NCBI GenBank assembly: GCA_016844935.1
Contig: JAERTK010000294.1
Location: 1-35,013, forward strand
Direction: 5' to 3'
Source of the DNA: Desulfobacteraceae bacterium
GTDB taxonomy: Bacteria; Desulfobacterota; DSM-4660; Desulfatiglandales; Desulfatiglandaceae
Length of the DNA stretch: 35,013 nucleotides
Under the pieces are notes generated by a model. The model made no database searches, was not told the DNA's origin, and was given only the letters and a program-made list of their open reading frames with translations. This document shows positions 31,596 through 35,013 of this stretch, in pieces (position 1 is the first letter of the stretch; every line of letters begins with the position of its first letter). Both the position numbers and the translations under genes were made by a program.

Positions 31596-32639
31596 CTAAT
31601 ATGAAAAAGGCCAAAGCTTCCAATAAGCGCGAATGGTACGCCAGCGGGCTGCCAGGCCATCCGGTTCAAAAATGAGAAACAGAACAATGACGCAACCGAA
31701 AACCACCTCGCGGATGGACACAAACCAGGTCACGTGGTCCGGGAAAGCCGTATTCAGGCCCGTGGTTACCACTTCAAGGAGGCGTTCCAGGATAAACCAG
31801 AAACCGACGCCGAATATCCCCCCCAGAATGTGGCCCAGGCCCCCGATAATACACATGGCCAGGTAATCAATGGACTGGTGGATGGTAAATGACTCATGGG
31901 TGATCACCTCCAGGTACTGGGCCATGAGGGCACCGGCAATCCCCGCGAAAAAGGAAGACACCGCAAAACTCATGAGCCGATATTTGAACACATGCACCCC
32001 GATCACTTCCGCCGCCAGATATCGGTCCCGGATTGCCACAAACGCCCTTCCCGAGCGGGCCCGAACAATGTTCTTGACGGCCATGGTGGCCAAAACGGCC
32101 AGTACGAACGTCAAATAATATAAATTGATGTGATCATCAAACTGTATGGGTCCGATGGACCCGGGATCCACAAAGAGGCCTTCCACCCCCCCGGTCAGGC
32201 TGTCCCACCGTCGAATGACAAACTCGATAATAAACTGCGCTGCGATGGTGGCGATGGCCAGATAAAGGCCCCTCAGCCGGAGGGACGGGATGCCGAATAT
32301 CATCCCCACCAGGGCCGCCATGGCACCGGCCAGGGGAAGTGCCACAATGAAGGGGATACCCGCCTGCCCTGTAAGGATGGTGCAGGTGTACGCCCCCACC
32401 CCCATGAAGGCGGCGTGCCCCAGGGAAATCTGCCCGGTAAAACCGGTCAGGACATTGAGCCCGTGACACGCAATAATGGCAATACCGGCTTCCGTCATGA
32501 TGGATACCATGTACTTGGAAGCCACCAGGGGAAAGAGCCCACAGGCGATCAGAAATGCGATCAACCATGCCTTCACAAACCAGGTCTGGAAGATGCGTTC
32601 ATCGCTCTGATAATTTTCGTGAAATAATCCGGCCGGCAT
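31596..32639 (-). CDS. livM: Branched-chain amino acid-type ABC transporter permease LivM
   Basis: A 347-residue inner-membrane permease with about nine or ten helices and the family hallmark GLNVLTGFTGQISLGHAAF followed by GVGAYT. It starts 3 bp after the livH stop, with GAAAGGG inside the end of livH as ribosome binding site, so the two are translationally coupled. A gap of about 190 bp follows before livK. Confidence 0.92.
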   Translation of the reverse strand: MPAGLFHENYQSDERIFQTWFVKAWLIAFLIACGLFPLVASKYMVSIMTEAGIAIIACHGLNVLTGFTGQISLGHAAFMGVGAYTCTILTGQAGIPFIVALPLAGAMAALVGMIFGIPSLRLRGLYLAIATIAAQFIIEFVIRRWDSLTGGVEGLFVDPGSIGPIQFDDHINLYYLTFVLAVLATMAVKNIVRARSGRAFVAIRDRYLAAEVIGVHVFKYRLMSFAVSSFFAGIAGALMAQYLEVITHESFTIHQSIDYLAMCIIGGLGHILGGIFGVGFWFILERLLEVVTTGLNTAFPDHVTWFVSIREVVFGCVIVLFLIFEPDGLAARWRTIRAYWKLWPFSY

Positions 32640-32642
32640 AAT

Positions 32643-33530
32643 TTAAACCCTTTCAATTTCCTCGATACCAAACAGGCCGTAGGGTTTAATCATCAACACC
32701 AGAACCAGCACGATGAAGGGAAACACCTCGTTGATGGCCGGAATATAGGGATCCAGATAGCCCGCTGAAAGAAATTCCAAAACCCCCACAATGAGCCCGC
32801 CAATGATGGCCCCCAGGATACTGTCAAGACCTCCCAGAATCACCGCCGGTAAAACCTTGAGGCCGATATAGCTCAGATCCACGCCCACGCCCGCGATATT
32901 TCCCACCAGGATACCGCCAATGGAGGATACCACCGCAGCGATGCACCAGCTCATGGCGAAAACCTTTTTGACGGAAATGCCCATGCTCTGGGCTGCGGTC
33001 TGGTGATCCGCAACCGCCCGCATGAAAACGCCTGTGCGGGCATATTTGAAAAAAATGGCGAAAAAGATGAGGAGCGCAAAGGAGATTCCCATGCTGTAAA
33101 GATAGAGATAGGTAAGTTTTACCCCCCAGAAATCGATGGGCTGGGCCGGGAAAATGTTGAACTGACGAATGTCGTTCCCCCATATCATGATCACAAGGCC
33201 CCGCATGATGTAGGTAAGCCCAAGGGTCACCATAATGACCGAAATAATGGGTTCACCGATGAGGGGTCTGAGCACCAGGCGCTCCACAGCAAGACCTAAA
33301 ATAACGGAAAAAACCATGGTGAGCAGAAAAGACGCCACAAAACCGAGGCCGAAATCCAGGGTAAGGGAAAGGCAGAAATAAGCCCCCACCATGAGGAACT
33401 CTCCCTGGGCCAGGTTCAGGATGGAGGTGGATTTGTAAATCAAGACAAATCCCAATGCCACCAGCGCGTAGATGGAGCCCATGGAAAGGCCGCTCATCAG
33501 AAACTGCATGAAAAATTGAAATTCATTCAT
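32643..33530 (-). CDS. livH: Branched-chain amino acid-type ABC transporter permease LivH
   Basis: A 295-residue permease with about eight helices and the LivH signature (GLSMGSIYALVALGFVLIYK, LNLAQGEFLMVG; later VGVDLSYIGLKVLPAVILGG). It starts one base after the stop of the upstream acyl-CoA synthetase and has GGAGGAG in front, showing tight coupling with that gene. Together with LivM it forms the translocation channel. Confidence 0.92.
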   Translation of the reverse strand: MNEFQFFMQFLMSGLSMGSIYALVALGFVLIYKSTSILNLAQGEFLMVGAYFCLSLTLDFGLGFVASFLLTMVFSVILGLAVERLVLRPLIGEPIISVIMVTLGLTYIMRGLVIMIWGNDIRQFNIFPAQPIDFWGVKLTYLYLYSMGISFALLIFFAIFFKYARTGVFMRAVADHQTAAQSMGISVKKVFAMSWCIAAVVSSIGGILVGNIAGVGVDLSYIGLKVLPAVILGGLDSILGAIIGGLIVGVLEFLSAGYLDPYIPAINEVFPFIVLVLVLMIKPYGLFGIEEIERV

Positions 33531-33531
33531 A

Positions 33532-35013
33532 CTAACTCCTCCCCAAAAGCCGTCCCCAGAAACTGCGCTTTTCCAATCCGCCCTTCTCCATTTCGTGGGG
33601 ATTCATGATGCGAATCCTCAGGTTGGTTTTGAGCGTTGCCGTCTTTCCATCCTGGTACCGGATCACCGCTTCAATGGGGATTTCCTCCACATCTCCGTAA
33701 AGGGCGGAGATCTCCTTGACATACTTTTCGTTAATAAATGCCCGGCGAATCTTCTTGGTGCGGGTGAGTTCTTCATCATCCGCATCCAGTTCCTTGTACA
33801 GGAGCAGGAATTTCTGAATCCTGGCTTTTTCAGGCAATGTTCGGTTGACCCGTACCACTTCCCTTTCGATGAGGTCGTACACCTGGGCGTTGCTCGCCAG
33901 GTCCGAATAGGTGGTGTAGCTGATCCGCTGGTCCTCGGCCCATTTGCCCACATGCTTGTAGTCGATGCAGATCATGGTGGTCACATAATCCTGCTCGTGC
34001 CCCAGGACCACCGTCTCCACGATGTAAGGGCAGAATTTGAGCTTGTTTTCAATGAACATGGGGGAGAATCGGGCGCCGTTTTTGAGGTGCATGAGATCTT
34101 TAATGCGATCGATGATCACCAAGTGGCCATCCGGTGTAAAATAACCGGCATCCCCTGAATGGAGCCATCCGTCGACGATGGTTTCCCGGGTGGCCTCTTC
34201 ATTTTTGAGGTATCCCTGGAACAGACCGGACCCCCGGGAAGTCACCTGGCCCACGCCTTCTGCGTCCGGCTCGGAAATGACAATCTCCGCAGCAGGCAGC
34301 GGAATACCCACGGAATCAAAGTTGATATCCCCATCCCGGTGAATGGTGGAGTATCCCGCCATCTCGGTCTGGCCGTAGATCTGCTTCAAATTGACCCCAA
34401 GGGCATGAAAAAATCTGAACACGTCGGGGCCGAGGGCCGCGCCGCCAGTCATGGCCGAGCGCACCTTGCTGAACCCCAGACGATCTCTCAGGGCACGGAA
34501 CATGGCCATATATGCCAGCCAATAGAGAATCTTCCATCCCAGGGACGGTTTTTCCTTGTCAAATTTGAAATCGGCCCAGCGATACCCGATGGGAAGGCAC
34601 AGATCGTAGATGGTTCGTTTTAAAAAGGATGCATCCAGGTGTTTCACCATCACCTGACGGGAAATCCCTTCCCACATGCGGGGAGAGGCCACCACCACAC
34701 TAGGGGCGATCTCATAGAGGTCGCTCGTGGCCGTATCCGGTTCCTCGGGAAAGCTTACGGTGTAAGCCGAATACAGGGAGGAAAAGACGCTCATGGTCTG
34801 TTCCACAATCCATGGCAGGGGAATAAAAGAGAGAAATTCATCGTCGGGAGACTTGGGGTCCACCTCGTTGAGGGAGGCCACCATGGTCACGATATTTCCG
34901 TGGGTCAGCAGCGTCCCCTTGGGGTTTCCGGTGGTCCCGGATGTGTAACAGATGGTGGCCAGGTCCGTTTCCCTAACCGCCGAAATACTTTCACCAAAGC
35001 GTTCCGGATCCTC
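33532..35013 (-). CDS. Long-chain acyl-CoA synthetase (AMP-binding), truncated by the window edge
   Basis: The frame stays open to the right end, so only the C-terminal ~493 residues are visible. Near the edge the canonical phosphate loop TSGTTGNPKG is present (about 34917-34945). Further on come YGQTEMAGYSTIH, the SGDAGYFTPDGHLVIIDRIKDLMHLKNGARFSP block and ENKLKFCPYI. The long insert and C-terminus match the FadD15/long-chain type ligases, which activate fatty acids with ATP and CoA. It is the first visible gene of the liv cluster. The GTG at 34890 is not a real start. Confidence 0.9.
   Translation of the reverse strand, partial: EDPERFGESISAVRETDLATICYTSGTTGNPKGTLLTHGNIVTMVASLNEVDPKSPDDEFLSFIPLPWIVEQTMSVFSSLYSAYTVSFPEEPDTATSDLYEIAPSVVVASPRMWEGISRQVMVKHLDASFLKRTIYDLCLPIGYRWADFKFDKEKPSLGWKILYWLAYMAMFRALRDRLGFSKVRSAMTGGAALGPDVFRFFHALGVNLKQIYGQTEMAGYSTIHRDGDINFDSVGIPLPAAEIVISEPDAEGVGQVTSRGSGLFQGYLKNEEATRETIVDGWLHSGDAGYFTPDGHLVIIDRIKDLMHLKNGARFSPMFIENKLKFCPYIVETVVLGHEQDYVTTMICIDYKHVGKWAEDQRISYTTYSDLASNAQVYDLIEREVVRVNRTLPEKARIQKFLLLYKELDADDEELTRTKKIRRAFINEKYVKEISALYGDVEEIPIEAVIRYQDGKTATLKTNLRIRIMNPHEMEKGGLEKRSFWGRLLGRS

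Noticed and set aside
1..35013. CRISPR array, tRNA or rRNA genes
   Set aside because: No regularly spaced repeats and no cloverleaf-like or rRNA-like stretch were seen by eye.

Overview
The window looks like a chromosomal segment of a strictly anaerobic, probably sulfate-reducing, Desulfobacterota member (Desulfobacteraceae/Desulfosarcina-like). The grounds are a multihaem cytochrome c fused into an rnf operon, NiFe-hydrogenase maturation genes, an Rnf-linked RseC protein, and a liv-type transporter interleaved with aryl/acyl-CoA ligases. The taxonomic call is inference from gene content; no rRNA or tRNA gene was seen.

Left part (1-8.3 kb): a tetrahaem cytochrome c gene leads a tightly packed rnfC-D-G-E-A operon that ends at a strong, probably bidirectional, terminator. 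rseC faces it from the other strand. There is no rnfB. RnfC keeps both 4Fe-4S motifs but has lost the glycine-rich and acidic NADH/FMN-site motifs, and RnfD lacks the usual flavinylation motif. The complex may therefore be a cytochrome-linked, non-NADH variant, and I consider this the most interesting signal here. Next come an M24 (Xaa-Pro) peptidase, a GAF histidine kinase with a cysteine-rich insert in its ATPase domain, and a frameshifted MerR/excisionase-type HTH gene.

Middle (8.3-20.9 kb): a ~200-bp foldback element, a fragment of a caspase-like gene and an AAA/DUF4143 ATPase whose start codon sits in a perfect inverted repeat. After these come a heterodimeric ABC exporter pair, a small coiled-coil protein, a secreted two-repeat protein, and a DhaL-DegV (fatty-acid-kinase-like) fusion. 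An AlbA/Schlafen-type regulator then precedes an internally deleted hsdR relic. An iron-sulfur flavoprotein-like gene and proC close this part. The mix of relics, repeats and defence-type genes at 8.0-10.2 kb and 17.2-19.2 kb suggests accessory DNA that has been eroding.

Right part (20.9-35 kb), all on the minus strand: a STAS/SpoIIAA-like protein; hypD, hypF, hypB and hypA (hydrogenase maturation; hypC and hypE are absent here) behind a DUF2333 membrane protein; a CGGC-domain protein; and a branched-chain-amino-acid-type ABC system (livF, livK, livM, livH). The transporter genes are interleaved with a benzoate-CoA-ligase-family protein, which has an abnormal P-loop, and a long-chain acyl-CoA synthetase that runs off the right edge. 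The transporter plus CoA ligases suggests uptake and activation of aromatic or aliphatic carboxylic acids. livG is not in the window and may lie just beyond the right edge.
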